Part shown: piece after piece, positions 53,020 to 62,110 of the stretch
Position numbering within the stretch: the stretch's first letter is position 1
Layout of the letters: every line of letters starts with the position of its first letter
NCBI RefSeq assembly: GCF_040566555.1
Contig: NZ_JBEWYP010000003.1
Location: forward strand, 434,001 to 498,000
Direction: 5' to 3'
Origin: Sediminicola sp040566555
GTDB lineage: Bacteria > Bacteroidota > Bacteroidia > Flavobacteriales > Flavobacteriaceae
DNA: 64,000 nucleotides
Notes under the pieces: model-generated
The model's input: the letters and a program-made list of their open reading frames with translations, nothing else
The model's database searches: none
What the model was told of the DNA's origin: nothing
Program-made: the position numbers and the translations under genes

Positions 53020-54444
53020 ATGAGTGTTACTGCTAATTCCGTATGGAACAATTGTTTGGCTTTTATAAAGGACAACATCCAACCGCAGGCATTCAAAACT
53101 TGGTTTGAACCTATCAAGCCGGTCAAGTTATCCAACAACGCTTTAAGCATACAAGTACCTAGTAAATTTTTTTACGAATGGCTGGAAGAGCACTATGTAA
53201 AATTATTGAAAGTTGCCCTAACCAAGGAAATTGGGGAAAGCGCAAAGTTGGTTTATGTCATTAAAATGGAAAACACTTACGGTAATAGAGAACCCTTTAC
53301 CGAAAAAATACCCAGTTCAAATAGATCTACCGTCGCTCCGCAAGAATTGGATGTGGCCATTAAGTCGAAAAACCCAGAGCTAAAGAATCCTTTTGTCATT
53401 CCTGGGATCAGAAATATCAAAATAGAATCTCAATTAAATCCCAATTATAATTTTGACAATTTCTTGGAAGGTGACTCCAACAGGTTGGCAAGATCAGCCG
53501 GGATGGCCGTTGCCAATAAACCAGGAGGCACATCCTTTAATCCACTATTGGTTTTTGGTGGTGTAGGTTTGGGGAAAACGCACCTGGCCCATGCCATTGG
53601 CGTTGAAATAAAGGACAAATATCCAGAAAGGACTGTACTTTACATATCCGCAGAAAAATTCACCCAACAATACATAGAATCTGTCAAGAAAAATACCAGA
53701 AATGATTTTATACATTTCTATCAATTGATCGATGTCTTAATAATTGATGACGTACAATTTTTATCAGGTAAATCTGGTACACAGGATGTGTTTTTTCACA
53801 TTTTCAACCATTTGCATCAGAATGGCAAACAGGTAATCCTTACTTCGGATAAGGCACCTGTGGACATGCAGGACATTGAACAACGTCTGCTATCTCGTTT
53901 TAAATGGGGACTTTCAGCTGAATTACAGAGTCCAGATTACGAAACACGTATCTCTATCTTAAAGAACAAATTATACAGGGATGGTGTTGAGATGCCGGAT
54001 GACATAGTAGATTATGTTGCCAAGCATATCAAAAGTAATATCCGTGAGCTAGAAGGAGCCATCATTTCTCTTATAGCACAATCTTCTTTCAACAAAAAGG
54101 AAGTTACCATAGAATTGGCCCAGTTGGTTGTAGAAAAGTTTGTGAAGAATACCAAACGTGAGGTATCCATAGATTACATCCAAAAAGTTGTTTCTGATTA
54201 TTTTGAAATGGATGTTGCTACCTTGCAATCCAAGACCAGAAAACGCCATATTGTGCAAGCAAGACAAATGGCCATGTTCTTTGCCAAAAAATTCACCAAG
54301 GCCTCTTTGGCCAGTATAGGTTCCCAAATTGGAAAGAGGGACCACGCAACGGTGTTACACGCATGTAAAACTGTTGACAACCTTGCGGAGACTGATAAGC
54401 AGTTTAAAAAGTACATTGAAGATTTAACTAAAAAATTCTCTTAG
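53020..54444 (+). CDS. dnaA: Chromosomal replication initiator DnaA
   Basis: A 474-residue initiator. Domain I (about 1-90) has WNNCLAFIKDNIQPQAFKTWF. A short linker precedes the AAA+ domain III, with Walker A FGGVGLGKTHLAHA, Walker B VLIIDDVQFLSG and sensor KQVILTSDKAPVDM. Domain IV has the DnaA-box-binding helix-turn-helix, RDHATVLHACKTVDN. Length and motifs are complete. The neighbours are a thioesterase and an LMW phosphatase, not dnaN, so the locus is not the classical rpmH-dnaA-dnaN group. No typical promoter is seen. Confidence 0.97.
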   Translation: MSVTANSVWNNCLAFIKDNIQPQAFKTWFEPIKPVKLSNNALSIQVPSKFFYEWLEEHYVKLLKVALTKEIGESAKLVYVIKMENTYGNREPFTEKIPSSNRSTVAPQELDVAIKSKNPELKNPFVIPGIRNIKIESQLNPNYNFDNFLEGDSNRLARSAGMAVANKPGGTSFNPLLVFGGVGLGKTHLAHAIGVEIKDKYPERTVLYISAEKFTQQYIESVKKNTRNDFIHFYQLIDVLIIDDVQFLSGKSGTQDVFFHIFNHLHQNGKQVILTSDKAPVDMQDIEQRLLSRFKWGLSAELQSPDYETRISILKNKLYRDGVEMPDDIVDYVAKHIKSNIRELEGAIISLIAQSSFNKKEVTIELAQLVVEKFVKNTKREVSIDYIQKVVSDYFEMDVATLQSKTRKRHIVQARQMAMFFAKKFTKASLASIGSQIGKRDHATVLHACKTVDNLAETDKQFKKYIEDLTKKFS

Positions 54445-54453
54445 TCATACATC

Positions 54454-54912
54454 ATGAAAACGAAAGTTCTAATGGTATGCCTCGGAAACATCTGTAGGTC
54501 ACCACTGGCCGAAGGCATCCTAAAAAGCAAAGTAGACCAAAATGAAGTAGAAGTTGAATCTGCTGGAACCGCTGGCTTTCACATTGGCAAAAAACCCGAT
54601 AGTCGCTCCATTGCTGTTGCCCATAAGCATGGATTAGCAATAGATAGTCAGCGTTGCAGGAAATTCTCCCGCCAAGATTTCAGTGATTTTAATTACATCT
54701 ATGCCATGGACCGAAGTAATTATAGAAATATCATCTCCTTGGCGAAAAATGAGAACGACATCAAAAAGGTGAAGTTACTTTTGGATGAGATCAATATAGA
54801 TATCAAAGAAGTTCCAGACCCTTATTACGACTCTGAAGATGGGTTTGAAAAGGTCTACACATTAATTGATAAAGCTTGTGATGCCATTGCATCTCAACTT
54901 CAACATAATTAA
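54454..54912 (+). CDS. Low-molecular-weight protein-tyrosine phosphatase
   Basis: A 152-residue phosphatase. The P-loop VCLGNICRSPLAEG (Cys9-x5-Arg15) and the general-acid motif EVPDPYYDSEDG are both intact. These enzymes act on tyrosine kinases of capsule export or on stress proteins; the substrate here is unknown, since no BY-kinase gene is adjacent. It starts 9 bases after dnaA and ends 9 before the next methyltransferase, so the three are probably one operon, with dnaA promoter control. Confidence 0.92.
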   Translation: MKTKVLMVCLGNICRSPLAEGILKSKVDQNEVEVESAGTAGFHIGKKPDSRSIAVAHKHGLAIDSQRCRKFSRQDFSDFNYIYAMDRSNYRNIISLAKNENDIKKVKLLLDEINIDIKEVPDPYYDSEDGFEKVYTLIDKACDAIASQLQHN

Positions 54913-54921
54913 AAAGCATTC

Positions 54922-55647
54922 ATGGAAAACCCCCAGGACATTGTTTTAGGAAAATTGTATATGATTCCCACCACCTTAGGTGACAATGAACCTTTAGAGG
55001 TCCTACCCATTTCCATAAAAAGGGCAATTGAAGAAATTGACTACTATATTGTTGAGAATGAAAAGACAGCAAGGCGTTTTATAAAAAAAATAAGCTCTAA
55101 AAAATCCCAACCTGATCTTCATTTGGAATTACTAAATAAATTCACCGAGCCCGAAGCAATTCCCACTTTTTTGGATCCTTGCCTACAAGGACATAATGTG
55201 GGTATTATTTCAGAAGCGGGTTGTCCCGGAATTGCCGATCCCGGCGCAGATGTTGTGAGAATCGCACATCAAAAAGGAATTCAGGTAGTTCCTCTGGTTG
55301 GACCATCCTCTATCCTCCTTGCACTTATGGCCAGTGGTATGAATGGACAAAGCTTTACCTTTAATGGATACTTGCCCATTGACGGACCTGAAAGAAAGAG
55401 TGCCATAAAACGGATGGAAAAACTTTCAAGGGAATTGGACCAATCTCAGATATTTATAGAAACTCCCTATAGGAATGACAAGTTAATGGCCGATTTATTG
55501 AGAACCCTTTCCAATAGCTGTATGGTTTGTGTTGCTTGTGACATCACACTTTCAACGGAATATATTTCCACCAAAAGCGTTCTTGAATGGCAAAAAGTCC
55601 CGCTAGACCTACATAAAAGACCAACCATCTTTATTATTCACGCATAA
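54922..55647 (+). CDS. RsmI-like SAM-dependent methyltransferase
   Basis: A 241-residue tetrapyrrole-methylase-fold protein (TP_methylase). The conserved opening is KLYMIPTTLGDNE, then VGIISEAGCPGIADPGADVVRIAHQKGI with the GxPGIxDPG motif, and VPLVGPSSILLALMASGMNGQSFTFNGYLP. Together they resemble RsmI, which 2'-O-methylates C1402 of 16S rRNA; the protein is shorter and lacks RsmI's C-terminal extension, as is usual in Bacteroidota, where it is annotated as SAM-dependent methyltransferase. The rRNA target is inference. Confidence 0.86.
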   Translation: MENPQDIVLGKLYMIPTTLGDNEPLEVLPISIKRAIEEIDYYIVENEKTARRFIKKISSKKSQPDLHLELLNKFTEPEAIPTFLDPCLQGHNVGIISEAGCPGIADPGADVVRIAHQKGIQVVPLVGPSSILLALMASGMNGQSFTFNGYLPIDGPERKSAIKRMEKLSRELDQSQIFIETPYRNDKLMADLLRTLSNSCMVCVACDITLSTEYISTKSVLEWQKVPLDLHKRPTIFIIHA

Positions 55648-55672
55648 AAAAACCCTAGCGTTTCCACTAAGG
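55646..55672 (-). terminator. Terminator after the lysozyme-fold gene
   Basis: Reverse strand CCTTAG and CTAGGG (one G-T pair) form a 6-bp stem with an 8-base loop, followed by seven T. Confidence 0.55.
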
Positions 55673-55697
55673 TCTCTTTTCATTTTCAAGATTAAAT

Positions 55698-56336
55698 TTA
55701 AATTTTCGGGTTTCGCACAGGAGATATAAGTGAAATATCATACCCTGAGAATTTTCTCATGTAATGGGCGATACTTGTTCCAAATTCATCACTTACATTA
55801 TGCTCTCCATAAGAGCGCAGAAACTTTTTTACATTCCCGGCACCAGCCAAATGCGCTGCAGCCAAGATTCCAGACTCTGTCACCTCCACACCTCCAATAC
55901 GTTTCCCATCGAAACGTTTGATATCCCTTCGTAAAATCCATTTATTCCGGGCAATGTTGGTATGAAATGCCCTTTCCTGTAACATGGGATCATTGATAAA
56001 ACGAGTGGCATTATACACACCCATTAATTGCAATGTACCAATTCCGAATTGGTATTTACCCAAGTATCCTAAGGCATTGATGGTGAAATAATCACCTTGT
56101 GATTCCTTAAAAGCCAAAGCTTCCTTGAATCCGATGTAAGAACTCCCCAAAAAGGGAGGTGCCACCATAACAGGGTTGAAAATAGTTTTGTTTTTGGGGA
56201 ACAAAACTGCAGTAGGTTCATTTACTTTAAACGTTGAGGGTACTTCCATGATTTTATTGGAAGCAGAATTAAACCCAAAACTCATTAAAATAAAAATCAT
56301 GATTAGCGGACAAAAGACGTTTATCCATCTTCTCAT
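55698..56336 (-). CDS. Exported lytic-transglycosylase-like protein
   Basis: A 212-residue protein with an N-terminal signal or anchor (about 8-24, FCPLIMIFILMSFGFNSAS). The catalytic-looking segment EALAFKESQGDYFTINALGYLGKYQFG has the Glu-Ser pair seen in SLT lysozyme folds, followed by helices (RFINDPMLQERAFHTN and LAAAHLAGAGNVKKFLRSYG, the AAxxLxG pattern of SLTs). It probably cleaves peptidoglycan, or is a binding relative. It has its own promoter and a terminator, so it is independent. It faces RsmI tail to tail. Confidence 0.78.
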   Translation of the reverse strand: MRRWINVFCPLIMIFILMSFGFNSASNKIMEVPSTFKVNEPTAVLFPKNKTIFNPVMVAPPFLGSSYIGFKEALAFKESQGDYFTINALGYLGKYQFGIGTLQLMGVYNATRFINDPMLQERAFHTNIARNKWILRRDIKRFDGKRIGGVEVTESGILAAAHLAGAGNVKKFLRSYGEHNVSDEFGTSIAHYMRKFSGYDISLISPVRNPKI

Positions 56337-56393
56337 AGTTTTGATTTCTTAAGACTTACTCGCTTGAAAAAGAGATGCTTAAATTTCTAGGGG

Positions 56394-56423
56394 CAAATAT
56401 ACGCCCTAATTTCTCTTAACAAA
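56394..56423 (-). promoter_or_regulatory. Promoter of the lytic-transglycosylase-like gene
   Basis: On the reverse strand TTTG (56423-56420), 18 bases, then TATATTTG (56401-56394), 57 bases before the ATG. The region 56337-56485 otherwise holds no gene. Confidence 0.65.
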
Positions 56424-56485
56424 CCAAAGATTGTCTTAAAAATGCGTTTTTTTAGCTAAAATGTCTTAAAATCAGGATGATAGGT

Positions 56486-57529
56486 TTACCTGTTTATCTT
56501 TTGAGCGTTGATCCAACGCACATATTGCTCTTTATTTTGGTTGTGCTGAGCTAGGTTTTTAGCAAATTTATGGTACCCAAAATTCTCCACATTGGCCACG
56601 AAATAGTAATAGTCGTGCTCCTCAGAATTCAGAACCGCATCTATAGCTGATATATCGGGCATGGCTATGGGACCAGGTGGTAATCCCGCGTATTTATACG
56701 TATTATAGGGTGAGTCCAGAGTCAGATCTTTATACAATACCCTTTTATAAACAGTATTAAAATCACCGTTATGCAACTTTAATGCATAAATCACAGTAGG
56801 ATCTGCCTGCAACAACATCCGCACCTTTAGCCTATTGAGGTAAACGCCTGCAACCCTAGGCCTTTCGTCTACTTTTGCAGTTTCTTTATGCACAATGGAT
56901 GCCAGGGTAATAACTTCATTAGGGGTCATTCCTATTTTTTCAGCCTTCTGCATTCTATCGGTATTCCAAAACCTTTGGTATTCTTTGAGCATCCTGTCCC
57001 TAAAATTTTCAGGAGACGAATTCCAGAAAAATTCATAACTATTGGGAATATACATGGCCAATTTTGTCTCATTGGTAAAACCATTGTCTTTTAAGAAATC
57101 AGGATCATTTAAACTATTCAATAAAGTAAGGCTGTCTGGCTCCAATTGGGCCGATATCCTTCCGGCCAGGTCGGCCAAGGTTTCCTGATTGTTGAATGAT
57201 ACCCTAATTGGGATATTTTTACTTCGAAGGGAATTTACAATATCATTATTGTTCATTCCTTTTTTAATGAGGTACTTTCCCCCACGCACGTTGGAAACAT
57301 ATCCCTTTCGCTCTGCAACCTTCTCAAAAGTGGACATATCATTTATTAAGGGAGTCAACATTTCCTTAACGTTGTTAAAATCATCGTCCGATCGTACAAA
57401 GACATAAGCTTCGCTATTATTGAATTTGGTATTGGGTGCAAAAACGGCATTATACACCATATAGGCAAAGGCGCCACCAACAACTAGACCTATAATTAGT
57501 ATGGCCAGTAAAATTTTCTTTATATACAT
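56486..57529 (-). CDS. mltG: Endolytic transglycosylase MltG
   Basis: A 347-residue membrane-anchored enzyme that ends glycan-strand growth. One N-terminal TM (about 7-27) precedes the LysM-like region and the YceG catalytic domain, where EVITLASIVHKETAKVDERPRVAGVYLNRL contains the catalytic Glu (KETAK), with LQADPTVIYAL and SPYNTYKYAGLPPGPI as further family marks. It is the last gene of the dapF-GNAT-mltG run, whose genes overlap one another, so cell-wall precursor synthesis and glycan termination are co-expressed. Confidence 0.93.
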   Translation of the reverse strand: MYIKKILLAILIIGLVVGGAFAYMVYNAVFAPNTKFNNSEAYVFVRSDDDFNNVKEMLTPLINDMSTFEKVAERKGYVSNVRGGKYLIKKGMNNNDIVNSLRSKNIPIRVSFNNQETLADLAGRISAQLEPDSLTLLNSLNDPDFLKDNGFTNETKLAMYIPNSYEFFWNSSPENFRDRMLKEYQRFWNTDRMQKAEKIGMTPNEVITLASIVHKETAKVDERPRVAGVYLNRLKVRMLLQADPTVIYALKLHNGDFNTVYKRVLYKDLTLDSPYNTYKYAGLPPGPIAMPDISAIDAVLNSEEHDYYYFVANVENFGYHKFAKNLAQHNQNKEQYVRWINAQKINR

Positions 57530-58053
57530 TACTTGTTTATCTTTTGAAATAAAATTTCACCTTTATATTCATTATTCTGTAAAACCCAATCCTTCTTTTC
57601 TCCTACCATGCTGAAGCCAAGTTTTTGGAACAAGTGTAAGCTAGCCTCATTATCGGACAATACATTAGCGTACAACTGTCGTAAATGTAACCCATTAAAG
57701 GCATAGTTTTCCAATAGTTGCAATGCTTCTAAACCAAGACCTTTGTTTCTGTCCTTTTCTTCCAGGATAACGATGCCAATACCCGCGCGATGGTTATGGG
57801 GGTCAAAATCGAACAAATCTATCAATCCCACTGCCTTATCTGAAGTATTACATATACATAAACGCAACTGCTTAGCCTCGTAAATATCTTTATGGGCATT
57901 CTCCAAATAGAGCTGTAAAAGGTGTTTGGAATAAGGAGCGGTAGTTCCACTAATTTCCCATATCCCCGTATTGTTTTCCACCTCATAAAGGAAATCCAGA
58001 TCATCTGGCTCCAAAGCCCTTAAATAACCGTTTTTACCTTTTAAATTTAGCAT
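57529..58053 (-). CDS. GNAT family N-acetyltransferase, RimJ/RimL-like
   Basis: A 174-residue acetyltransferase. Opening LRALEPDDLDFLYEVENNTGIWEIS and motif A EKDRNKGLGLEALQLLENYAF place it with the RimL/SpeG-like GNATs; the ending NEASLHLFQKLGFSMVGE is typical. The acceptor could be a ribosomal protein or an amine. It overlaps dapF by 7 bases and mltG by one, so all three are translationally coupled; no functional link is implied. Confidence 0.88.
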   Translation of the reverse strand: MLNLKGKNGYLRALEPDDLDFLYEVENNTGIWEISGTTAPYSKHLLQLYLENAHKDIYEAKQLRLCICNTSDKAVGLIDLFDFDPHNHRAGIGIVILEEKDRNKGLGLEALQLLENYAFNGLHLRQLYANVLSDNEASLHLFQKLGFSMVGEKKDWVLQNNEYKGEILFQKINK

Positions 58054-58823
58054 ACGATCTCCCCTTTAAATACATATTTTGCCGGTCCTATCAAATGGAT
58101 ATTATGGTACCCATTATCCCCTCTCTCAAAATTAACATTTAGGTTGCCTCCTTGGGTCTTTATTGCCACTTTATTTCCAGAGACCTTACCAATCTTATGC
58201 ATTGCCAAAGCTACGGCCGTAACACCAGTTCCGCAGGACAAGGTTTCATCCTCCACTCCCCTTTCATAGGTCCTCACATTAAAGGTATCCCGACCTTCCG
58301 AGGTAACAAAATTAATATTGCTTCCATTTTCACCGTAGCGTCCGTATCTCAATTTTGCTCCTTCCACAGGTACATCAACCTTTAAGACGTCGTCTACTAT
58401 CTGTACATGGTGTGGGGAACCCGTATCTAAAAATAGAAAATCTTTATGCTCCTCTACTTCGTTCACATCCTGCATTTGAAGGCTCACAACTTCTCCTTCT
58501 ATGGTAGCGTGGTGTAACCCATCAACAGCAATAAATGTAGCCCTATCGGTTATGACACCCAAGTATTTGGCAAAAGCCACCAAACACCTGCCTCCATTTC
58601 CACACATGGTACTAGTATTCCCATCGGAATTATAATACACCATCTTAAAATCGGTCTTTTCGTCATTTTCCAACAGAATAAGTCCATCTGCACCTATCCC
58701 AAATTTTCGATCGCATAGTCTAGCCACCAATTGGGTGTTGCTTTTAGAAAACACGTTATCCCTATTGTCGATCATGACAAAGTCATTGCCCGTTCCTTGA
58801 TATTTGTAAAATGTAAGGTTCAT
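58047..58823 (-). CDS. dapF: Diaminopimelate epimerase
   Basis: A 258-residue PLP-independent epimerase converting LL- to meso-diaminopimelate for lysine and peptidoglycan. The two catalytic cysteines are both seen: GNGGRCLVAF preceded by STMCGN, and ETLSCGTG. FYKYQGTGNDFVMIDNRDN opens the protein. The ATG at 58823 is preferred to the TTG at 58829, which would add two residues. A -10 element lies just upstream (58840-58847). It completes the diaminopimelate branch with dapA at 41838. Confidence 0.95.
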   Translation of the reverse strand: MNLTFYKYQGTGNDFVMIDNRDNVFSKSNTQLVARLCDRKFGIGADGLILLENDEKTDFKMVYYNSDGNTSTMCGNGGRCLVAFAKYLGVITDRATFIAVDGLHHATIEGEVVSLQMQDVNEVEEHKDFLFLDTGSPHHVQIVDDVLKVDVPVEGAKLRYGRYGENGSNINFVTSEGRDTFNVRTYERGVEDETLSCGTGVTAVALAMHKIGKVSGNKVAIKTQGGNLNVNFERGDNGYHNIHLIGPAKYVFKGEIVC

Positions 58824-58839
58824 ATCCAAATTTGTGGTA

Positions 58840-58847
58840 CAAATATA
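58840..58847 (-). promoter_or_regulatory. -10 element of dapF operon
   Basis: Reverse strand TATATTTG, an exact TAnnTTTG match, 17 bases upstream of the ATG. No TTG at the standard spacing. Confidence 0.5.
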
Positions 58848-58955
58848 AAGATTTATTAAGTGTTTTTTAGCAGTTAAAAAGACGTTAAACCTAAATAATT
58901 ACTACATAAATGAATTAATTTTACTCCATTAGAAGTTTTAAAATTTTTATCCATT

Positions 58956-60353
58956 ATGAAAAAAATCACAACTTTATTATTGGTTTCCATTTTTGGAGGT
59001 GCAATTACCTTGGGAAGCTATAAACTATTTATAGAAAAGCCAAATTATGCGGTTGTAACGGAGGATGCCGGTCATGGTTATTTCAACACAAGTTATTCCC
59101 CTACCTCGGCAAAAGGATCCGGGATCAATGAAGTAGATTTCACCATTGCGGCCCAAAATACGGTCAATTCTGTTGTGCACGTTAAAAACGTCACTATGAG
59201 CAGTGGCCCAACTACCATCATGGAGTTTCTTTACGGTTCCGGAGGAAGCCAAAGGCCACAAGTAGGTACAGGCTCAGGGGTTATTATATCGCCTGACGGT
59301 TATATAGTAACCAACAATCACGTCATAGCCAACGCCAACCAATTACAGGTTACGCTAAATAATAATAAAACTTATACAGCAGAATTAGTGGGTACGGATC
59401 CCAATTCAGATATTGCCCTCCTTAAAATAGAAGCTAAGGACAAGCTTCCCTATTTGGCATTTGGTGATTCCAATAATGCCAAAATCGGAGAATGGGTGCT
59501 AGCTGTTGGTAATCCGTTCAACCTTACCTCTACGGTTACCGCGGGAATTGTAAGTGCTAAGGCACGGGATCTGGGCGGCATGACCAACCAATCATTTATT
59601 CAGACTGATGCTGCGGTAAATCCGGGCAACAGCGGCGGGGCATTGGTCAACACTAATGGCGATCTCATAGGCATCAATACAGCTATAACTTCACAGACTG
59701 GTTCCTATGTAGGATATTCATTTGCAGTGCCCAGCAATATCGCGAAAAAAGTGGTTGAGGATATCATGGAGTACGGGAATGTGCAGAAAGGCATACTAGG
59801 CATAAATACAGTACGGTCCTCTACCCCTTACGCAATTGAGAACGGAATTAATGAGGTCGATGGAGTTTATATCACAAGTGTGGAAGAGGATTCCGGTGCA
59901 TTTGATGCCAAGTTACAAGAAGGGGACATCCTTAAAAAAGTTGATGATATAGTAGTTCATAAATTTCCTGACCTGGTAGGCTACATCTCCACCAAAAGAC
60001 CTGGGGATGAAATTAAAGTAACTATTGATAGAGCGGGTAAAATGATGGAGGTTCCTGTCATCTTAAAAGAAAGACAAACCCTTGTTGTACCGGTAATGGG
60101 CTTAGAGGTTAAAAACCTCAATAAAGAGGATCAAAAGAAATTCAAGACTAAAAATGGTGTTAAAATTGTAGGCGTTCCTGAAAGCTTTAGAGGCTACGGC
60201 CTGGAGGGTAAAGTTTTACTTTCTGTAGACAATAAGGAGATCAATGATATTTCAGATGCCAAGAATTTATTTGGTAATATTTCCAAATATGGTAAAACAA
60301 GTATCACAATGATCAACGAGAAAGGCGAGCGGGAACGCATAATTTTCCAATAA
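58956..60353 (+). CDS. DegP/HtrA-type periplasmic serine protease
   Basis: A 465-residue protease. The N-terminal signal or anchor is about 5-22. The trypsin-like domain (about 60-265) has the full triad: His122 in VTNNHVIAN, Asp152 in NSDIALLKI and Ser226 in NPGNSGGALVN. Two PDZ domains follow (about 275-370 and 378-462), the first with GVYITSVEEDSGAFDAKLQEGDIL. It degrades or refolds misfolded envelope proteins. The name DegP, DegQ or DegS cannot be separated by eye. It is monocistronic with a strong terminator, and is divergent from dapF. Confidence 0.93.
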   Translation: MKKITTLLLVSIFGGAITLGSYKLFIEKPNYAVVTEDAGHGYFNTSYSPTSAKGSGINEVDFTIAAQNTVNSVVHVKNVTMSSGPTTIMEFLYGSGGSQRPQVGTGSGVIISPDGYIVTNNHVIANANQLQVTLNNNKTYTAELVGTDPNSDIALLKIEAKDKLPYLAFGDSNNAKIGEWVLAVGNPFNLTSTVTAGIVSAKARDLGGMTNQSFIQTDAAVNPGNSGGALVNTNGDLIGINTAITSQTGSYVGYSFAVPSNIAKKVVEDIMEYGNVQKGILGINTVRSSTPYAIENGINEVDGVYITSVEEDSGAFDAKLQEGDILKKVDDIVVHKFPDLVGYISTKRPGDEIKVTIDRAGKMMEVPVILKERQTLVVPVMGLEVKNLNKEDQKKFKTKNGVKIVGVPESFRGYGLEGKVLLSVDNKEINDISDAKNLFGNISKYGKTSITMINEKGERERIIFQ

Positions 60354-60363
60354 TCCAACTTCT

Positions 60364-60397
60364 AAAAAAAAGCGCTCAAAAATGAGCGCTTTTTTTA
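60364..60397 (+). terminator. Rho-independent terminator of the DegP-like gene
   Basis: AGCGCTCA pairs with TGAGCGCT (60371-60378, 60383-60390), flanked by A7 and T7 that extend the stem and U-tract. Confidence 0.92.
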
Positions 60398-60432
60398 TTG
60401 GTCAAATGTTTTACGAAATCGATTGAAATATA

Positions 60433-60440
60433 TATTTTTG
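60433..60440 (+). promoter_or_regulatory. -10 element of gap
   Basis: TATTTTTG matches TAnnTTTG, 29 bases before the gap ATG. No -33 TTG at good distance. Confidence 0.4.
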
Positions 60441-60469
60441 CCGAAAATTAACAGTTTCAATCCTATTTA

Positions 60470-61915
60470 ATGAGTCCTATCAAATACGAAAAAGAATTAG
60501 CTTTCCAAGCCGACAGGAGAAAAGCAACTACCGAGTTTATTAAAATTACCAGTGATCTTTGGTATGATAGCGCCATTGAAGTGGTGCTTTTTAAGAATCA
60601 GATCATTGATAAGAATGTTAGCGACATCATTAATTTACATGAATACGCCGGACAGTTTGTACAAAAACCAATTTCTATTTTCGACTCAGTTGAGCTTCTG
60701 AGAGCCATTTATGACTTGAATTTGCCTCCTTCTAAATTAGATATTGGAAAATTGACATATGAGTACCATTCAGATGATAACAACTACAATAATGTAAAAG
60801 CATTTGTTGTAGATAAACTAAAGGATGCCAGTAGTTCCAAGGAAATAAAACCAAAAGATGTTGTCCTGTATGGTTTTGGAAGAATTGGAAGGCTTGTTGC
60901 CAGGGAATTAATGGCAAAAACAGGAAAAGGAAGCCAACTAAGACTTCGGGCCATAGTTACAAGGGGAACTGTAACTGCAGAAATCCTTGAGAAAAGAGCC
61001 AACCTATTACGCACAGATTCTGTTCACGGACAATTTATGGGCACGGTAGAGGTAGATGTAAAGAATGAGGCTCTATTGATCAACGGCACCACTGTTCATA
61101 TTATTAGTGCAGATAAGCCTGAAGACATAGATTATACAAAATACGGGATTTATGGGGCTTTAGTTATCGATAACACTGGGGCTTTCAGGGATAAGGAAGC
61201 TTTGAGCAGGCATTTGTCATCCAAAGGTGCCTCTAGAGTGTTGTTGACGGCCCCAGGCAAAGAAGTACCCAATATCGTACATGGGGTAAACCATACTGAA
61301 TATGATCCGGATACCATCAAGATATATTCCGCGGCATCATGTACCACCAATGCCATAACGCCTATATTGAAAGTGATCGAAGATTCTTTAGGCATTAAAA
61401 AAGGACATTTGGAGACCATCCATGCATATACGAACGACCAAAATTTGGTAGACAATATGCACAGTAAATACAGACGTGGAAGAGCGGCTGCCTTAAATAT
61501 GGTGATTACAGAAACAGGTGCCGGCAGTGCTGTTGCAAAGGCTTTACCAAGTCTAAAAGGTAAACTTACCTCCAATGCCATCCGTGTCCCAGTACCTAAT
61601 GGGTCACTGGCCATTCTAAATTTGGAAGTAAAAAACAAGACAACTAAGGAGAGTTTAAACGATATCGTTAAAAAATATTCTCTGGAAGGGTCCCTTGTTG
61701 AGCAAATTAAATATTCCTTGAGCAACGAATTGGTTTCCACGGATATTATAGGGACCAATGCGCCGTCCATTTATGACAGTACGGCCACCATAGTCTCTGC
61801 TGACGGAAAAAACATAGTACTATACATTTGGTATGACAATGAATATGGGTACTCCCATCAGGTTATTCGTTTGGCCAAATATATATCTAAAGTAAGACGG
61901 TTTACCTATTATTAA
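60470..61915 (+). CDS. gap: Glyceraldehyde-3-phosphate dehydrogenase, long form with N-terminal extension
   Basis: A 481-residue enzyme. The GAPDH fold begins near residue 125 with VVLYGFGRIGRLVAREL (NAD/NADP site) and has the catalytic Cys291 in SAASCTTNAITP. The His is in LETIHAYTNDQNLVDN. Standard GAPDH is about 335 residues; here about 120 residues precede it (ISDLWYDSAIEVVLFKNQIIDKN and later), which resemble no known domain to me. The C-terminus WYDNEYGYSHQVIRLA is complete. In Bacteroidota this long form coexists with a normal gap; its special role, for example in gluconeogenesis, is not settled by sequence. Confidence 0.93.
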   Translation: MSPIKYEKELAFQADRRKATTEFIKITSDLWYDSAIEVVLFKNQIIDKNVSDIINLHEYAGQFVQKPISIFDSVELLRAIYDLNLPPSKLDIGKLTYEYHSDDNNYNNVKAFVVDKLKDASSSKEIKPKDVVLYGFGRIGRLVARELMAKTGKGSQLRLRAIVTRGTVTAEILEKRANLLRTDSVHGQFMGTVEVDVKNEALLINGTTVHIISADKPEDIDYTKYGIYGALVIDNTGAFRDKEALSRHLSSKGASRVLLTAPGKEVPNIVHGVNHTEYDPDTIKIYSAASCTTNAITPILKVIEDSLGIKKGHLETIHAYTNDQNLVDNMHSKYRRGRAAALNMVITETGAGSAVAKALPSLKGKLTSNAIRVPVPNGSLAILNLEVKNKTTKESLNDIVKKYSLEGSLVEQIKYSLSNELVSTDIIGTNAPSIYDSTATIVSADGKNIVLYIWYDNEYGYSHQVIRLAKYISKVRRFTYY

Positions 61916-61958
61916 TAGTAGGGAATACCCTTTAAAATAATGTTCTGGTTAATTTCCA

Positions 61959-62006
61959 ATCGGGCTACAATCATCAATATTGGATTTTTGTAGTCCGATT
62001 TTATAT
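61959..62006 (+). terminator. Terminator after gap
   Basis: CGGGCTACAA (61961-61970) pairs with TTGTAGTCCG (61988-61997) with one G-T pair, followed by ATTTTATATTTT. The rest of 61916-62110 holds no gene. Confidence 0.7.
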
Positions 62007-62110
62007 TTTGTCCGTATATAAAAAGGTATTGTTTAATATGTTTTATTATTTAACAATATTAAATTACTTTAGTCTACCCTAACTAATTATTAACAAGAAG
62101 CACTACATAA

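Noticed and set aside
61150..61770. 206-residue reverse frame inside gap
   Set aside because: Complete overlap with the GAPDH catalytic domain and no motif of its own.
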